Notes under the pieces: generated by a model | The model's input: only the letters and a program-made list of their open reading frames with translations | Told to the model about the DNA's origin: nothing | Database searches by the model: none | NCBI RefSeq assembly: GCF_021654455.1 | Contig: NZ_AP024276.1 | Coordinates: forward strand, 496,001-560,000 | DNA: 64,000 nucleotides | Direction of reading: 5' to 3' | DNA from: Streptococcus parasuis | GTDB taxonomy: Bacteria; Bacillota; Bacilli; Lactobacillales; Streptococcaceae | Part shown: in pieces, positions 16,564-26,967 of the stretch | Layout of the letters: the number at the start of each line of letters is the position of its first letter | Position numbering within the stretch: position 1 is the stretch's first letter | Program-made: the position numbers and the translations under genes

Positions 16564-17481
16564 ATGTACGATACAATTGTAATTGGTGCAGGCCCAGCCG
16601 GGATGACAGCAGCGCTGTATGCGGGGCGGAGCAATCTAAAAGTGGCCTTATTAGAACGTGGTATTTATGGCGGACAGATGAACAATACCGCTGAAATCGA
16701 AAACTATCCGGGTTACGACCATATCTCAGGTCCCGCCTTGGCGGAAAAGATGTTTGAGCCTCTGGAAAAATTTGGAGTGGATCATATTTTTGGATCCTTG
16801 ATTCGAATTGAAGAGAATGGTCCTATTAAAAAAGTTATCACTGAAGATGGCGTTTTGGAAACCAAGTCAATCATTCTGGCTATGGGTGCAAAACATCGCT
16901 TGCTTGGTGTGCCTGGAGAAGATACATACAATAGTCGTGGTGTTTCATACTGTGCAGTTTGTGACGGTGCTTTCTTTAGAGGTCAAAAACTCTTGGTTGT
17001 CGGAGGTGGCGATTCTGCGGTAGAAGAAGCTTTATTCTTGACTCAATTTGCCGAGTCAGTGACCATTGTTCACCGAAGAGACCAGCTTCGTGCCCAAAAG
17101 GTCATTCAAGACCGTGCATTTGCCAACGAAAAAATAAATTTCATATGGGATAGCGTAGTGGAAGAAATCAAGGGTGATGACCTTCGTTTGCAAAGTGTTG
17201 TTATTAAAAATGTAAAAACAGAAGAAGTCAGTGAACTTGATTTTGGTGGCGTCTTTATCTATGTTGGTTTGGATCCGATGACAGAATCGGTTGCAGATTT
17301 AGGAATTACGGATGAAGCTGGCTGGGTCGTTACAAATGAAAAAATGGAAACGAGCAAGGCTGGTATTTATGCCATCGGCGATATTCGCCAAAATCAACTT
17401 CGTCAAATTGCAACTGCAGTTGGAAATGGAGCAGTTGCTGGACAAGAAGTTTACAACTACATCACAGAACTAGCTGAATAG
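16564..17481 (+). CDS. trxB: Thioredoxin-disulfide reductase
   Basis: 305 residues. NADPH-dependent flavoenzyme that reduces thioredoxin. The FAD-binding GAGPAGMTAA is at the N-terminus, the redox CAVC at residues 130-133, the NADPH-binding GGGDSAVEEA follows, and the C-terminal FAD motif is near YAIGDIR. Length is typical. The binding site GAGGGAAAG is 7 bp before the ATG. It lies 9 bp before the DUF177-type gene, probably in one operon. Confidence 0.96.
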   Translation: MYDTIVIGAGPAGMTAALYAGRSNLKVALLERGIYGGQMNNTAEIENYPGYDHISGPALAEKMFEPLEKFGVDHIFGSLIRIEENGPIKKVITEDGVLETKSIILAMGAKHRLLGVPGEDTYNSRGVSYCAVCDGAFFRGQKLLVVGGGDSAVEEALFLTQFAESVTIVHRRDQLRAQKVIQDRAFANEKINFIWDSVVEEIKGDDLRLQSVVIKNVKTEEVSELDFGGVFIYVGLDPMTESVADLGITDEAGWVVTNEKMETSKAGIYAIGDIRQNQLRQIATAVGNGAVAGQEVYNYITELAE

Positions 17482-17490
17482 GGGAATACA

Positions 17491-18030
17491 ATGTTTCATA
17501 TTTATGATATTCAGAAAAATCCAGATGGTATTTCCTTTGAAAAGACCTTGGATTTACAGGAAGAATTGCAGGCACGAAATAGTGAAGTTCTAGGATTGTC
17601 ACCTGTACAAGTATCTGGTAATGTTCGATTTGAGTCTGGCTTCTTTTTCTTAGATTATCAGATGACCTATGATATCACCTTGGCTTCTAGTCGTTCACTA
17701 CAACCAGTGGTTTTACATGAGGTTCAAGAGGTCAATGAGCTGTTTGTAGCTAACGAAGCCGTACTCAAAGAACAAGATTTGATTGATGAAGATATGGTTT
17801 TAGTGGTGGAAAATGATCAGATTGTCCTAGATGAAAGCGTGGCGGATAATATCTTGCTAGCTATTCCAATCAAGGTATTGTCACCTGATGAAGAAGCTGA
17901 AAAGGACTTACCGTCAGGTCAATCATGGACATTGATGACAGAAGAAACCTTCCAGCAGCAAGCGCAAGAAAAGAAAGAGGCTAATAGCCCCTTTGCTCAA
18001 TTGCAAGGACTATTTGAAGAGGATGAGTAG
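17491..18030 (+). CDS. YceD/DUF177 family protein
   Basis: 179 residues, acidic and without membrane segments. The pattern fits DUF177: an N-terminal [11 protein letters not shown] segment, [19 protein letters not shown] near residues 40-58, a strand-rich middle, and an acidic C-terminal region with DEEAEKDLP and FAQLQGLFE. In many bacteria this gene precedes rpmF and is linked to 23S rRNA accumulation; here it follows trxB instead. The exact role in streptococci is not known to me. Confidence 0.75.
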   Translation: MFHIYDIQKNPDGISFEKTLDLQEELQARNSEVLGLSPVQVSGNVRFESGFFFLDYQMTYDITLASSRSLQPVVLHEVQEVNELFVANEAVLKEQDLIDEDMVLVVENDQIVLDESVADNILLAIPIKVLSPDEEAEKDLPSGQSWTLMTEETFQQQAQEKKEANSPFAQLQGLFEEDE

Positions 18031-18066
18031 TCCGAGCCTTTGAATGGTTAAATTATCAGAAAATTC

Positions 18067-18095
18067 TTGTCAATTTTGGGATTTCGGTGTATAAT
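18067..18095 (+). promoter_or_regulatory. Sigma-A promoter of gnd
   Basis: TTGTCA and TATAAT with a 17-bp spacer, about 30 bp before the gnd ATG at 18126. Confidence 0.75.
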
Positions 18096-18125
18096 GAAAA
18101 AGATATTAACAAGAGGAGTAAACTA

Positions 18126-19553
18126 ATGACAAAAGCAAATTTTGGTGTTGTAGGGATGGCTGTTATGGGCCGCAACCTTGCGCTTAACGTTGAATCACGT
18201 GGCTATACAGTAGCCATTTATAACCGTTCTGCTGATAAGACTGAGGATGTTGTGGCAAGCAACCCTGGAAAAAACTTGGTACCTAGTTATGATGTAGAAA
18301 GCTTTGTTGCTTCTATTGAAAAACCTCGCCGTATCATGTTGATGGTTCAAGCTGGACCTGGTACAGATGCAACAATCCAAGCATTGTTACCACACTTGGA
18401 TGAAGGCGATATCTTGATTGATGGCGGTAACACTTTCTATGAAGACACAATCCGTCGTTCTAAAGAATTAGCAAACTCAGGAATTAACTTTATCGGAACA
18501 GGTGTATCTGGTGGTGAAAAAGGTGCCCTTGAGGGTCCTTCTATCATGCCTGGTGGTCAAAAAGAAGCCTATGACTTGGTAGCAGACGTTTTAGAAGAAA
18601 TTTCAGCAAAAGCACCAGAAGATGGTGCGCCATGTGTTACATACATTGGTCCGGATGGTGCTGGTCATTATGTTAAAATGGTTCACAACGGTATCGAGTA
18701 TGGAGATATGCAATTGATTGCTGAATCATATGATTTGATGCAACATTTGCTCGGCTTGTCTGTTGATGAAATGGCTGATATTTTCACTGAGTGGAATAAG
18801 GGTGAATTAGATAGCTACCTGATTGAAATCACTGCGGATATCTTGAAACGCAAAGATGATGAAGGCCAAGATGGACCAATCGTTGACTACATTTTGGATG
18901 CGGCTGGTAACAAGGGAACTGGTAAATGGACAAGCCAATCATCACTTGACTTGGGTGTGCCATTGTCATTGATTACAGAATCTGTATTTGCTCGTTATAT
19001 TTCTACATACAAAGAAGAACGTGTGGCTGCAAGTAAAGTTCTTCCAAAACCAGCTCCGTTTGCCTATGAAGGGGATAAGGCTGAATTGGTCGAAAAAATC
19101 CGTCAAGCCCTTTACTTCTCAAAAATTATGTCTTATGCACAAGGCTTTGCACAATTACGCGTAGCATCTAAAGAAAACAACTGGAACCTACCATTTGGTG
19201 AAATCGCAAAAATCTGGCGTGCGGGTTGTATCATTCGTGCTCGCTTCTTGCAAAAAATTACAGATGCATACGGCCGTGATGAAGATTTGGCAAACTTGCT
19301 TTTGGACGAATACTTCCTTGATGTAACAGCGAAATACCAACAGGCTGTTCGTGATGTTGTTGCTTTGGCAGTTCAAGCAGGAGTTCCTGTACCAACTTTC
19401 TCTGCAGCGATTACATACTTTGATAGCTATCGTGCTGAAAACTTACCAGCCAACTTGATTCAAGCACAACGTGACTATTTTGGTGCTCACACATATAACC
19501 GTAAAGACAAAGAAGGTGTCTTCCATTACGACTGGTATAGCGAATCAAAATAA
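18126..19553 (+). CDS. gnd: 6-phosphogluconate dehydrogenase, decarboxylating
   Basis: 475 residues. Oxidises 6-phosphogluconate to ribulose 5-phosphate with NADP in the oxidative pentose phosphate pathway. The N-terminal nucleotide-binding [15 protein letters not shown], the [10 protein letters not shown] segment, [19 protein letters not shown] and the catalytic-Lys region [16 protein letters not shown] are all present. The start ATG 18126 follows AGAGGAG; the frame opens earlier without support. The gene is followed by ritR, the same order as in S. pneumoniae. Confidence 0.96.
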   Translation: MTKANFGVVGMAVMGRNLALNVESRGYTVAIYNRSADKTEDVVASNPGKNLVPSYDVESFVASIEKPRRIMLMVQAGPGTDATIQALLPHLDEGDILIDGGNTFYEDTIRRSKELANSGINFIGTGVSGGEKGALEGPSIMPGGQKEAYDLVADVLEEISAKAPEDGAPCVTYIGPDGAGHYVKMVHNGIEYGDMQLIAESYDLMQHLLGLSVDEMADIFTEWNKGELDSYLIEITADILKRKDDEGQDGPIVDYILDAAGNKGTGKWTSQSSLDLGVPLSLITESVFARYISTYKEERVAASKVLPKPAPFAYEGDKAELVEKIRQALYFSKIMSYAQGFAQLRVASKENNWNLPFGEIAKIWRAGCIIRARFLQKITDAYGRDEDLANLLLDEYFLDVTAKYQQAVRDVVALAVQAGVPVPTFSAAITYFDSYRAENLPANLIQAQRDYFGAHTYNRKDKEGVFHYDWYSESK

Positions 19554-19634
19554 GAATAGATGGGCGTGAGAGCGCTCTTCTTTCTAGTCATGATTCGATT
19601 CCTAAACCATGCAACTATAGAAAAAGGATGAACA

Positions 19635-20324
19635 ATGGCTAAGAAAATTTTGATTGCTGGGAAAGAGCGTAATCTTTCACATTTTGTTTCCATGGAACTT
19701 CAGAAGAAGGAGTATATCGTTGATTATGCTTCAACAGGGAAAGAAGCTTTATCACTAGCTCATGAGACAGACTTTGATTTGGTTTTGATGAGTTTCCAAT
19801 TATCCGATATGTCCAGCAAGGAGTTGGCTAAGGAGCTTCTTGCAATCAAACCTGCTACGGTGATGATTGTAGTTGTCGAACCAACAGAAGTGGCTGAACA
19901 TGGGGAAGATGTATTGACGTATGCGGTATTTTACGTTGTGAAGCCATTTGTTATTAGTGACTTGGTGGAACAAATTTCCGATATTTTCCGTGGTAGAGAT
20001 TTTATTGAAACAAATTGTAAACAGGTTCATTTGCATGCGGCCTATCGAGATTTAAAAGTTGATTTTCAAAACCGAACGGTCACACGGGGAGATGAGTTAA
20101 TCAACTTGACGCGTCGAGAATATGATTTGCTGGCGACATTGATGAATAGTCCAGAACCAGTTAGCCGAGAACAGCTTCTTGAACGAGTCTGGAAGTATGA
20201 AGCGGCCTCTGAAACCAATGTTGTGGATGTCTATATCCGTTATCTTCGTGGAAAATTAGATGTTCCAGGACAGGCTTCCTATATTCGGACGGTACGTGGT
20301 GTTGGCTATACCATGAGAGATTAG
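19635..20324 (+). CDS. ritR: Orphan OmpR-type response regulator, RitR-like
   Basis: 229 residues: a receiver-like domain (1-120), a linker and a winged-helix DNA-binding domain (about 130-229, with the end of recognition TNVVDVYIRYLRGKL and RTVRGVGYTMR). The phospho-acceptor Asp is missing: residue 53 is Ser. The usual acidic pair near residues 8-9 is AGKE. Lys103 remains. Cys128 is in the linker (ETNC), the position of the redox-sensing Cys of pneumococcal RitR, which represses iron uptake. The location after gnd supports orthology. No histidine kinase gene is adjacent. Regulation by thiol oxidation rather than phosphorylation is inferred from the family. Confidence 0.87.
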   Translation: MAKKILIAGKERNLSHFVSMELQKKEYIVDYASTGKEALSLAHETDFDLVLMSFQLSDMSSKELAKELLAIKPATVMIVVVEPTEVAEHGEDVLTYAVFYVVKPFVISDLVEQISDIFRGRDFIETNCKQVHLHAAYRDLKVDFQNRTVTRGDELINLTRREYDLLATLMNSPEPVSREQLLERVWKYEAASETNVVDVYIRYLRGKLDVPGQASYIRTVRGVGYTMRD

Positions 20325-20403
20325 AGACAAGAGAGAGTGTAAAGCTCTTTCTTTTTGTTTCTACCTATGTTAGAATGGTATGGATTATAAGGAGTATGAA
20401 TCT

Positions 20404-21531
20404 ATGAATTCGAAATTGAAAGAGCAGTTGATTTTGCTCATTTTTGCTGGGCTGGTCTTATTAACAGTTTTAAATTGGTCAACAGTTTATAGCGGAATCT
20501 TAACGGTACTTGGGAGCATGAACTCACTTCTTATTGGTGGACTTCTTGCCTTTATATTAAATGTTCCAATGAAAAAAATAGAGGACTTGATTGAAAAAGT
20601 TTCTTTTTTAAAAAAATCCAAGCGAGCTCTTGCCATCTTGAGTGTACTCATTGCGTTCATCTTAATTGTCACAGGACTGGTTCTTATTGTTCTACCAACG
20701 CTTGTAACAACTTTATCGGAATTAGTTTCTGTTAGTAGTACAGCCGTTCCAAAATCGATCAATGCTTTAACATCATTTTTACAGTCTTATGGTCTGCTAT
20801 CTGGTCAGATAGGCGAACAAGTTTCGAGTCTATTGGATCAATTGAAGAATTTGACCTTTGTATCCAGTCTCGTGGCGCCGATACTTTCTGGACTTGTCTC
20901 AAATGTGACAGGGATTTTCTCGAACACAATGACCTTAGTCATGGCTTTCTTCTTTACCTTAGCCATTTTGGGTAGCAAGGAACATTTACTATCTATGACA
21001 CAAAAATTATTACAAGCTATCCTACCAACTAAAGCCGTCAAGGTAGTCAATTATATTGGAGAAGTGATTATTGATACCTACGATCGATTCTTGATGAGTC
21101 AGATTGTAGAAGCGTGTATCATCGGGGTTTTGGTATTTGTAAGTTACTCTGTTTCAGGAATCCCTTATGCAAGCATGGCTGGAATTTTAGCAGGTGTATT
21201 GTCCTTTGTGCCCTATATTGGTCCATTTTCAGCATGTCTAATCAGTGCTCTCTTTGTTGCTGTTCAAAATCCATTGCTGGCTCTGTGGTCTATTGTACTT
21301 TTCCAAATCATACAATTAATCGAAGGAAATGTGATATACCCCCGTGTTGTCGGGCAGTCTGTAGGACTTCCTACTGTATTTACTTTGGCAGCAGCATTGA
21401 TAGGTGGTAATTTATTTGGTCTGTTAGGTATGATCTTCTTCACACCGATCTTTGCAGTTGTTTATCGATTGGTAAAAGAATGGGTATATAGTCGATTGAA
21501 GATGAAAAATCAGATTGTTGAAGGAAAGTGA
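20404..21531 (+). CDS. AI-2E family transporter (TqsA/PerM-like)
   Basis: 375 residues and about eight hydrophobic segments. The C-terminal conserved region contains GILAGVLSFVPYIGPF (about residues 260-275) and the EGNVIYPRVVGQSVGLP segment (about 308-324), typical of the AI-2E/PerM superfamily. Substrates are rarely known; proposals include autoinducer-2 export and cation antiport. The start at ATG 20404 follows AAGGAG; an upstream ATG at 20380 would place that binding site within the gene. It is probably monocistronic. Confidence 0.88.
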   Translation: MNSKLKEQLILLIFAGLVLLTVLNWSTVYSGILTVLGSMNSLLIGGLLAFILNVPMKKIEDLIEKVSFLKKSKRALAILSVLIAFILIVTGLVLIVLPTLVTTLSELVSVSSTAVPKSINALTSFLQSYGLLSGQIGEQVSSLLDQLKNLTFVSSLVAPILSGLVSNVTGIFSNTMTLVMAFFFTLAILGSKEHLLSMTQKLLQAILPTKAVKVVNYIGEVIIDTYDRFLMSQIVEACIIGVLVFVSYSVSGIPYASMAGILAGVLSFVPYIGPFSACLISALFVAVQNPLLALWSIVLFQIIQLIEGNVIYPRVVGQSVGLPTVFTLAAALIGGNLFGLLGMIFFTPIFAVVYRLVKEWVYSRLKMKNQIVEGK

Positions 21532-21604
21532 TTTATTCGCTTTCTTTTGTTTTTGTTCAAATTATGCTATACTGAGATGATAAAGTTTTTGTAGGAGAGT
21601 GAGT

Positions 21605-22096
21605 ATGCGTTGTCCAAAATGTCATAGTTTAAAATCAAGTGTAATAGACAGCCGTCAAGCAGAAGATGGCAACACAATTCGTCGTCGTCGCTCGTGTGAC
21701 CAATGTGGTCAACGTTTTACCACATATGAACGGATTGAGGAAAAAACCTTAGTTGTAGTTAAAAAAGATGGTACCAGAGAACAATTTTCTCGCGAAAAAA
21801 TCTTTAATGGAATCATTCGTTCTGCCCAAAAGCGTCCTGTATCAACCAGTGATATCGACGAAGTGGTTAACCGCGTAGAACAAAAGGTCCGCTCAATTAG
21901 TGATGCTGAAATTGAAAGTGACGTAATTGGTAATTTTGTGATGGAAGAATTGGTTGAATTAGATGAAATTACCTATGTACGTTTTGCTTCAGTCTATCGT
22001 TCGTTCAAGGATGTTGGTGAATTAGAAAATCTGCTCAAACAGATGATTTCGAAGGGGAGCAAGGTAAAAACGGGAATAAAAGATGAAGCCAAATGA
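21605..22096 (+). CDS. nrdR: Transcriptional repressor NrdR
   Basis: 163 residues. Zinc-ribbon and ATP-cone repressor of ribonucleotide reductase genes. The zinc ligands are C3-PKC and CDQC near residue 31, followed by [11 protein letters not shown], and the ATP-cone spans about 47-137. ATG 21605 is preferred over GTG 21599 because AGGAG lies too close to the latter. The 3' end overlaps dnaB by 14 bp, indicating translational coupling with the replication genes. Confidence 0.95.
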   Translation: MRCPKCHSLKSSVIDSRQAEDGNTIRRRRSCDQCGQRFTTYERIEEKTLVVVKKDGTREQFSREKIFNGIIRSAQKRPVSTSDIDEVVNRVEQKVRSISDAEIESDVIGNFVMEELVELDEITYVRFASVYRSFKDVGELENLLKQMISKGSKVKTGIKDEAK

Positions 22097-23234
22097 TTTA
22101 TTTACCTATATAAAAACAAATGCCTTCATTCCAGATGTTGTCAGTTTGAGTCAATGTTACCAACCCATCATTGGGTTTGATGCTTTAGCGCTTTATTATT
22201 ACTTTTATAGTTTTTCCGACCAGGGGCAAGGACGTTATAAATGGGCTTCGATTCTCAACCATATGGATTTTGGTATGAATCGATTGGAAAAGGCCTTAGA
22301 TGTCTTGACAGCCATGGAACTTTTGGAACTCTATCGTGCGGATGAGTTGACTGGAATAGCTGTACAGGCTCCTTTAACTGTAAAAAACTTTTTAACCAAG
22401 CCCTTGTATAAGAATTTGTTGGCTAAAAAGATTGGGGAAGCTAGTGTGGATAGCTTACTGGTCCATATTCCAAAACAGGAACAAAATATTTCCAAGAATT
22501 TTTCACAAGTGTTTACAATGGATGGACAGATTCCTCTTACTTTTGAACCCAATCGTGATTTTGATTGGTCAGCATTTAAAGCTCTGATGGCTAAAGATAA
22601 ATTGCATTTTCAAGATGAAACTGAGGATATTATCGCACTTAGTTACATAGCAGAGCAGGCAGGTTGGACCTGGTTGGAAACCTATCGTCAGGCTAAAACA
22701 ACAGCTATTGGACAGACGATTTCAACCAAACGATTGCAGCAGTCACGTCAGTCATTGCCAAAAGAAAAAATCGACCTCACTGGCCAGGAAAAAGCTATTG
22801 TTCGGGAAGCGAAATCGAAATCCAGTCTTGTATTTCTGTCTATCTTAAAGGATCAGCGCAAAGCAACTATAACCATGGCTGAGCGGAAATGCTTAACGGA
22901 TTTGGCAAACATAGGGTTGCTTGATGAGGTGATTAATATCTTGGTTCTCTATACTTTCAATAAGGTTGACTCTGCCAATCTCAATGAAAAGTATGCAATG
23001 AAGCTTGGAAATGATTTTTCTTACAAGGGAATTGGCAGTGCAGAGGCGGCTGTTGTCTATCTCAGGGATTTGAAGTCCAGCCAATCACAAAGCAAACCAA
23101 AACAAGAAACAAAAACCAATGTACCTGAGTGGAGTAAGGAAGAGGTTCAACAAGAACAAACACAAGAAGGTCAAGCCAAGTTGGCGGCTCTTTATCGTGA
23201 GTTAGAAGAAATGGAAAATAAAGGAGGTAGCTGA
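22083..23234 (+). CDS. dnaB: Replication initiation protein DnaB (DnaD-domain helicase loader)
   Basis: 383 residues. Firmicute DnaB (not the helicase) helps load the replicative helicase at oriC and on stalled forks, together with DnaD and DnaI. The N-terminal part contains the [12 protein letters not shown] segment, and the DnaD-like C-terminal domain spans about 250-340 with [14 protein letters not shown], followed by a Gln/Lys/Glu-rich tail. It is in the nrdR-dnaB-dnaI order common in Streptococcus and directly abuts dnaI. Confidence 0.92.
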   Translation: MKPNDLFTYIKTNAFIPDVVSLSQCYQPIIGFDALALYYYFYSFSDQGQGRYKWASILNHMDFGMNRLEKALDVLTAMELLELYRADELTGIAVQAPLTVKNFLTKPLYKNLLAKKIGEASVDSLLVHIPKQEQNISKNFSQVFTMDGQIPLTFEPNRDFDWSAFKALMAKDKLHFQDETEDIIALSYIAEQAGWTWLETYRQAKTTAIGQTISTKRLQQSRQSLPKEKIDLTGQEKAIVREAKSKSSLVFLSILKDQRKATITMAERKCLTDLANIGLLDEVINILVLYTFNKVDSANLNEKYAMKLGNDFSYKGIGSAEAAVVYLRDLKSSQSQSKPKQETKTNVPEWSKEEVQQEQTQEGQAKLAALYRELEEMENKGGS

Positions 23235-24133
23235 TGAAATCAGTTCAAGATAAGTTGTCGCAGGCAACAAACCCAAGCCCAAAATCTTATCAGCAACTCT
23301 ATCAAGAGATAGTGAGTGATGCTGAAGTTGCTGCCTTTATTAAGAAAGAAGGGTTGACTCAAAAGGAGATAACCCTGTCCATTTCCAAATTTTTGGAATA
23401 TATTAGCCAGCGTGATTTGTTTGTAAAACAAGATGAGGCCTATATCGCCAAAGGTTACCAACCTGTTTTGGTCATGAATGAAGGCTATGCGGATGTTTCC
23501 TATCTCGAAACAGAGGAATTGGTCGAATACCGTCGTTTGGAAGCTATCAAGAATCGAATTCAGCTTATCAATATGCCGGCAAGTTTGAAAAATGTCACTG
23601 TGGCAGATATTGATAAGAATGATGAAAATCGTGTGGAAGTCATGCTAGCCATTACGGATTTTGTCAAACGCTTTGAAGAAAAACCAAAAGGTCTTTATAT
23701 CTATGGTAACTTTGGTATTGGTAAAAGCTATTTGATGGCCTATTTAGCCAATTTGTTATCAAAAACCCATCTTCAATCAACCACCATGCTCCATTATCCA
23801 ACCTTTGTTGTCGATATAAAAAATGCCATCAAAGATGGTTCTGTCAAGGAGCGAATTGACGAAATCAAGATGGCTCAAGTCTTGGTATTAGACGATATCG
23901 GAGCGGAACAACATAGCCCGTGGGTGCGAGATGATGTTTTACAGGTCATTCTTCAGTACCGTATGCAGGAAAATCTGCCGACCTTCTTTACTTCCAATTT
24001 CTCCTTTGATGATTTGGAACGTCATTTTGCATCTGGCAAGTCTGGTGATGAGACCTGGCAGGCCAAGCGGGTTATGGAGCGGATTCGTTATTTAGCACGT
24101 GATTTACATTTGAAAGGAAATAACCGCCGATGA
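23234..24133 (+). CDS. dnaI: Primosomal protein DnaI (helicase loader ATPase)
   Basis: 299 residues. An N-terminal helicase-binding region precedes an AAA+ domain with Walker A GNFGIGKS (near residues 157-164), Walker B VLVLDDIGAE (about 217-226) and an arginine-rich C-terminus (RVMERIRYLARD). It loads the replicative helicase. Its ATG shares a base with the dnaB stop (TGATG), and it ends overlapping the nitroreductase gene by 4 bp. Confidence 0.94.
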   Translation: MKSVQDKLSQATNPSPKSYQQLYQEIVSDAEVAAFIKKEGLTQKEITLSISKFLEYISQRDLFVKQDEAYIAKGYQPVLVMNEGYADVSYLETEELVEYRRLEAIKNRIQLINMPASLKNVTVADIDKNDENRVEVMLAITDFVKRFEEKPKGLYIYGNFGIGKSYLMAYLANLLSKTHLQSTTMLHYPTFVVDIKNAIKDGSVKERIDEIKMAQVLVLDDIGAEQHSPWVRDDVLQVILQYRMQENLPTFFTSNFSFDDLERHFASGKSGDETWQAKRVMERIRYLARDLHLKGNNRR

Positions 24134-24843
24134 ATGAAACGATTGATTTAATGTTGAACCATAGCTCTGTTCGTCGTTTTACAGAGGAGCCTCTTGTAGC
24201 AGAAGATCTTGAAGCAATCATCGCAGCTGGTAGAGCTGCCTCTAGCTGGAAGAATTTCCAGTCCTATTCCATTGTTGTCGTCCAAACAGAAGCGAAAAAA
24301 CAAGCACTATATGACTTGGTACCACAGCCTGCCATTCTACAAGCTCAGGCAATTCTTGTTTTTGTGGGGGACCACAATCGTGCCAGCAAGGCGGCGGTGC
24401 TTCATGGTTCAGACTTTGATGCCAAAGGACCAGAGAATCTCCTGATTTCATCAGTTGATGCTTCCTTGGCCGGTCAGAATACCTTATTAGCGGCAGAAAG
24501 CTTGGGCTACGGCGGAGTGTTTATTGGACTGATTCGCCATAAGGCTTTAGCAATAGCGGAGCTGTTCAATTTGCCGGATTATACCTATCCCATTTTCTGT
24601 ATTGCTCTAGGGCGGCCTGCTCAGCATCATCCAGTTAAACCACGTTTGGCAAAAGAAGCTATTGTTTTCCATAAAGAATATGTAGAACAAGGCGTGGAAG
24701 CAATTGAAACATATGACTTAGTACAGACTGAATATGCAGGAGCTCGCCAAACAGAAACCTGGTCTGAGCGCCTAATTGCTCAATTTGGTCAGCCAGAGCA
24801 GCCTGAAACGAGGGCTGTATTAGAAAAAAATAAACTATTGTAA
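24130..24843 (+). CDS. NADPH-dependent nitroreductase family oxidoreductase
   Basis: 237 residues. FMN-dependent NfsA/FRP-type enzyme. The N-terminal HSSVRRFTEEPL matches the family's R-S/x-R-F FMN phosphate-binding segment, AAGRAASSWKNFQSY follows, and a central LGYGGVFIGLIRH segment (about 120-132) matches the flavin-binding core. The probable substrate is a nitro compound or quinone; the true one is unknown. It overlaps dnaI by 4 bp and precedes der by 18 bp, so it appears co-transcribed with replication and ribosome-assembly genes. Confidence 0.85.
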   Translation: MNETIDLMLNHSSVRRFTEEPLVAEDLEAIIAAGRAASSWKNFQSYSIVVVQTEAKKQALYDLVPQPAILQAQAILVFVGDHNRASKAAVLHGSDFDAKGPENLLISSVDASLAGQNTLLAAESLGYGGVFIGLIRHKALAIAELFNLPDYTYPIFCIALGRPAQHHPVKPRLAKEAIVFHKEYVEQGVEAIETYDLVQTEYAGARQTETWSERLIAQFGQPEQPETRAVLEKNKLL

Positions 24844-24861
24844 ACTAGAAGAGGAGGAGCT

Positions 24862-26172
24862 ATGGCTCTACCAACTATTGCCATCGTTGGACGTCCCAAT
24901 GTTGGTAAATCAACCTTATTTAACCGTATTGCGGGGGAACGCATTTCTATCGTAGAAGACGTGGAAGGTGTGACCCGTGATCGTATTTATGCTACTGGTG
25001 AGTGGCTGAATCGTAAGTTTTCCTTGATTGATACAGGCGGTATTGATGATGTGGATGCACCTTTCATGGAGCAAATCAAGCATCAGGCTGAGATTGCCAT
25101 GGATGAAGCGGACGTTATCGTCTTTGTCGTATCAGGCAAAGAAGGTGTGACGGATGCTGACGAGTATGTATCGCGTATCCTTTATAAGACAAACAAACCA
25201 GTTATTTTGGTTGTCAATAAAGTTGATAACCCTGAAATGCGTAATGACATCTACGATTTCTATTCACTCGGTCTTGGCGATCCTTATCCAGTATCTTCTG
25301 TACATGGTATCGGAACAGGGGATGTCCTGGACGCTATCATTGAAAACCTACCAGCTCAGGAAGCAGAAGAAAATCCAGATATTATCAAGTTCAGCTTGAT
25401 TGGTCGTCCAAACGTTGGTAAATCCAGCTTGATTAACGCTATTTTGGGTGAAGAGCGCGTGATTGCGTCGCCTGTTGCTGGAACGACTCGTGATGCCATT
25501 GATACGCACTTTACAGACCCAGAAGGTCAAGAATTTACCATGATTGATACCGCAGGGATGCGCAAGTCTGGTAAGGTCTATGAAAATACGGAGAAATACT
25601 CTGTTATGCGTGCCATGCGTGCCATTGAACGTTCGGATGTCATATTAATGGTCATCAATGCTGAAGAGGGTATTCGTGAGTATGACAAACGCATCGCAGG
25701 TTTTGCCCATGAAGCTGGCAAGGGAATGATTATCGTGGTCAACAAGTGGGATACGCTTGAAAAAGACAACCATACCATGAAACAGTGGGAAGACGACATT
25801 CGTGACCAATTCCAATACTTGTCTTATGCACCAATTATCTTTGTATCGGCTTTAACAAAACAACGTTTGAATAAGTTGCCTGAGATGATCAAGGCTATTA
25901 GTGAAAGCCAGAATACTCGTATTCCATCGGCTGTTCTCAACGATGTCATCATGGATGCCATTGCTATCAATCCAACACCGACTGATAAGGGGAAACGCCT
26001 CAAGATTTTCTACGCGACACAGGTTGCGACCAAGCCACCGACATTTGTGGTCTTTGTCAATGAAGAAGAACTCATGCATTTTTCTTACATGCGTTTCTTG
26101 GAAAATCAAATCCGTAAGGCCTTTGTCTTTGAAGGAACACCGATTCATTTAATCGCTAGAAAGCGGAAGTAA
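24862..26172 (+). CDS. der: Ribosome biogenesis GTPase Der (EngA)
   Basis: 436 residues. Two tandem GTPase domains act in 50S subunit maturation. Domain 1 has [13 protein letters not shown] and NKVD; domain 2 has GRPNVGKSS (about 181-189), [11 protein letters not shown] and NKWD. A KH-like C-terminal domain ends in HLIARKRK. The length is normal for the family, and AGGAGGAG precedes the ATG. A terminator follows. Confidence 0.97.
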   Translation: MALPTIAIVGRPNVGKSTLFNRIAGERISIVEDVEGVTRDRIYATGEWLNRKFSLIDTGGIDDVDAPFMEQIKHQAEIAMDEADVIVFVVSGKEGVTDADEYVSRILYKTNKPVILVVNKVDNPEMRNDIYDFYSLGLGDPYPVSSVHGIGTGDVLDAIIENLPAQEAEENPDIIKFSLIGRPNVGKSSLINAILGEERVIASPVAGTTRDAIDTHFTDPEGQEFTMIDTAGMRKSGKVYENTEKYSVMRAMRAIERSDVILMVINAEEGIREYDKRIAGFAHEAGKGMIIVVNKWDTLEKDNHTMKQWEDDIRDQFQYLSYAPIIFVSALTKQRLNKLPEMIKAISESQNTRIPSAVLNDVIMDAIAINPTPTDKGKRLKIFYATQVATKPPTFVVFVNEEELMHFSYMRFLENQIRKAFVFEGTPIHLIARKRK

Positions 26173-26182
26173 AGTTCCGAAT

Positions 26183-26206
26183 AAAAAGAGGGTAACCTCT
26201 TTTTTC
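26183..26206 (+). terminator. Terminator after der
   Basis: AAAAAGAGG pairs with CCTCTTTTT around GTAA, ending in T residues. Confidence 0.85.
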
Positions 26207-26254
26207 TTTGCAAGCATTCACAAATATGCTAGAATGAAAGTAGGAGGAATTTGT

Positions 26255-26593
26255 ATGATATCAATTCCAATATGGCGATTATTCTTTCTATTGCTTGCAA
26301 TCTCAGCTTTCTATTTTATTTTCTATGAAGACAGTCAGTATAAACCTTTCGGCTTTCGGTATTGGCTGGGTCTGGTAGCCTGTCTTTGGGTTACTTTTGC
26401 GACCTTTATTTCCTATTTTATTGCTTTTACATGTGGTTCCACCATGGTCTATAATCGATTTGAACAGCCTACGGTTTTGCTTTTCATCTTCATTTTGTTA
26501 TTTGCAATTGGCCTTAGCTTCCTATCCCTACATGCAATTAAAACCCTTGTCCGACGAACAAAGTATTACCGACAGGTCAGAAAGGAAGAATAG
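26255..26593 (+). CDS. Small membrane protein of a tandem pair (PFGFRYWLG motif)
   Basis: 112 residues with three hydrophobic segments (about 8-20, 36-58 and 74-96). The loop after the first helix has YKPFGFRYWLG, and the C-terminus is basic. The start at ATG 26255 follows AGGAGG. The downstream gene encodes a second protein with PPFGFRYWLGW in the same position, so the two are paralogous. I do not recognise a named family. Confidence 0.7.
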   Translation: MISIPIWRLFFLLLAISAFYFIFYEDSQYKPFGFRYWLGLVACLWVTFATFISYFIAFTCGSTMVYNRFEQPTVLLFIFILLFAIGLSFLSLHAIKTLVRRTKYYRQVRKEE

Positions 26594-26594
26594 T

Positions 26595-26903
26595 GTGGAT
26601 TTTTTTAGTGAGTTGTTGGTTGAGTTTTTGACTGGTCTAGCAGACTTTGATGAAAGGAAACACCCTCCCTTTGGATTTCGCTACTGGCTAGGTTGGTTAG
26701 GAGTTCTGATTCATGTCTTACTCTTTGCCTTGCTTACTTGTGTAACCGTCTTCTTTTTCGTATTTTTCTTGGAAGGAAAAGGCTTGATGAACGTAGTAGT
26801 AGCGATTGTTTTCTTGTTGCTTGCTTTATTTTGGCTTTGGAAATGCGGAAAAACTATCTTGAAAATGTGGCAAGTAACGATTTATTATTCTACTATTTAT
26901 TAG
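26595..26903 (+). CDS. Small membrane protein, paralogue of the preceding gene
   Basis: About 102 residues starting at GTG 26595 behind AAAGGAAG, one base after the previous stop. The N-terminal stretch is acidic (VEFLTGLADFDERKH), then PPFGFRYWLGW, then two or three hydrophobic helices. The open frame extends upstream to 26397, but that part overlaps the previous gene. It is translationally coupled to its paralogue and followed by a terminator. Confidence 0.62.
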   Translation: MDFFSELLVEFLTGLADFDERKHPPFGFRYWLGWLGVLIHVLLFALLTCVTVFFFVFFLEGKGLMNVVVAIVFLLLALFWLWKCGKTILKMWQVTIYYSTIY

Positions 26904-26904
26904 A

Positions 26905-26936
26905 GACATCAGTTTAACAGCTGATGTTTTTTTTTG
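26905..26936 (+). terminator. Terminator after the small membrane protein pair
   Basis: ACATCAG pairs with CTGATGT around an 8-nt loop, followed by a run of nine Ts. Confidence 0.85.
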
Positions 26937-26967
26937 ATGTCTAGTCGGAGAAAATTCCCCTAAAATC

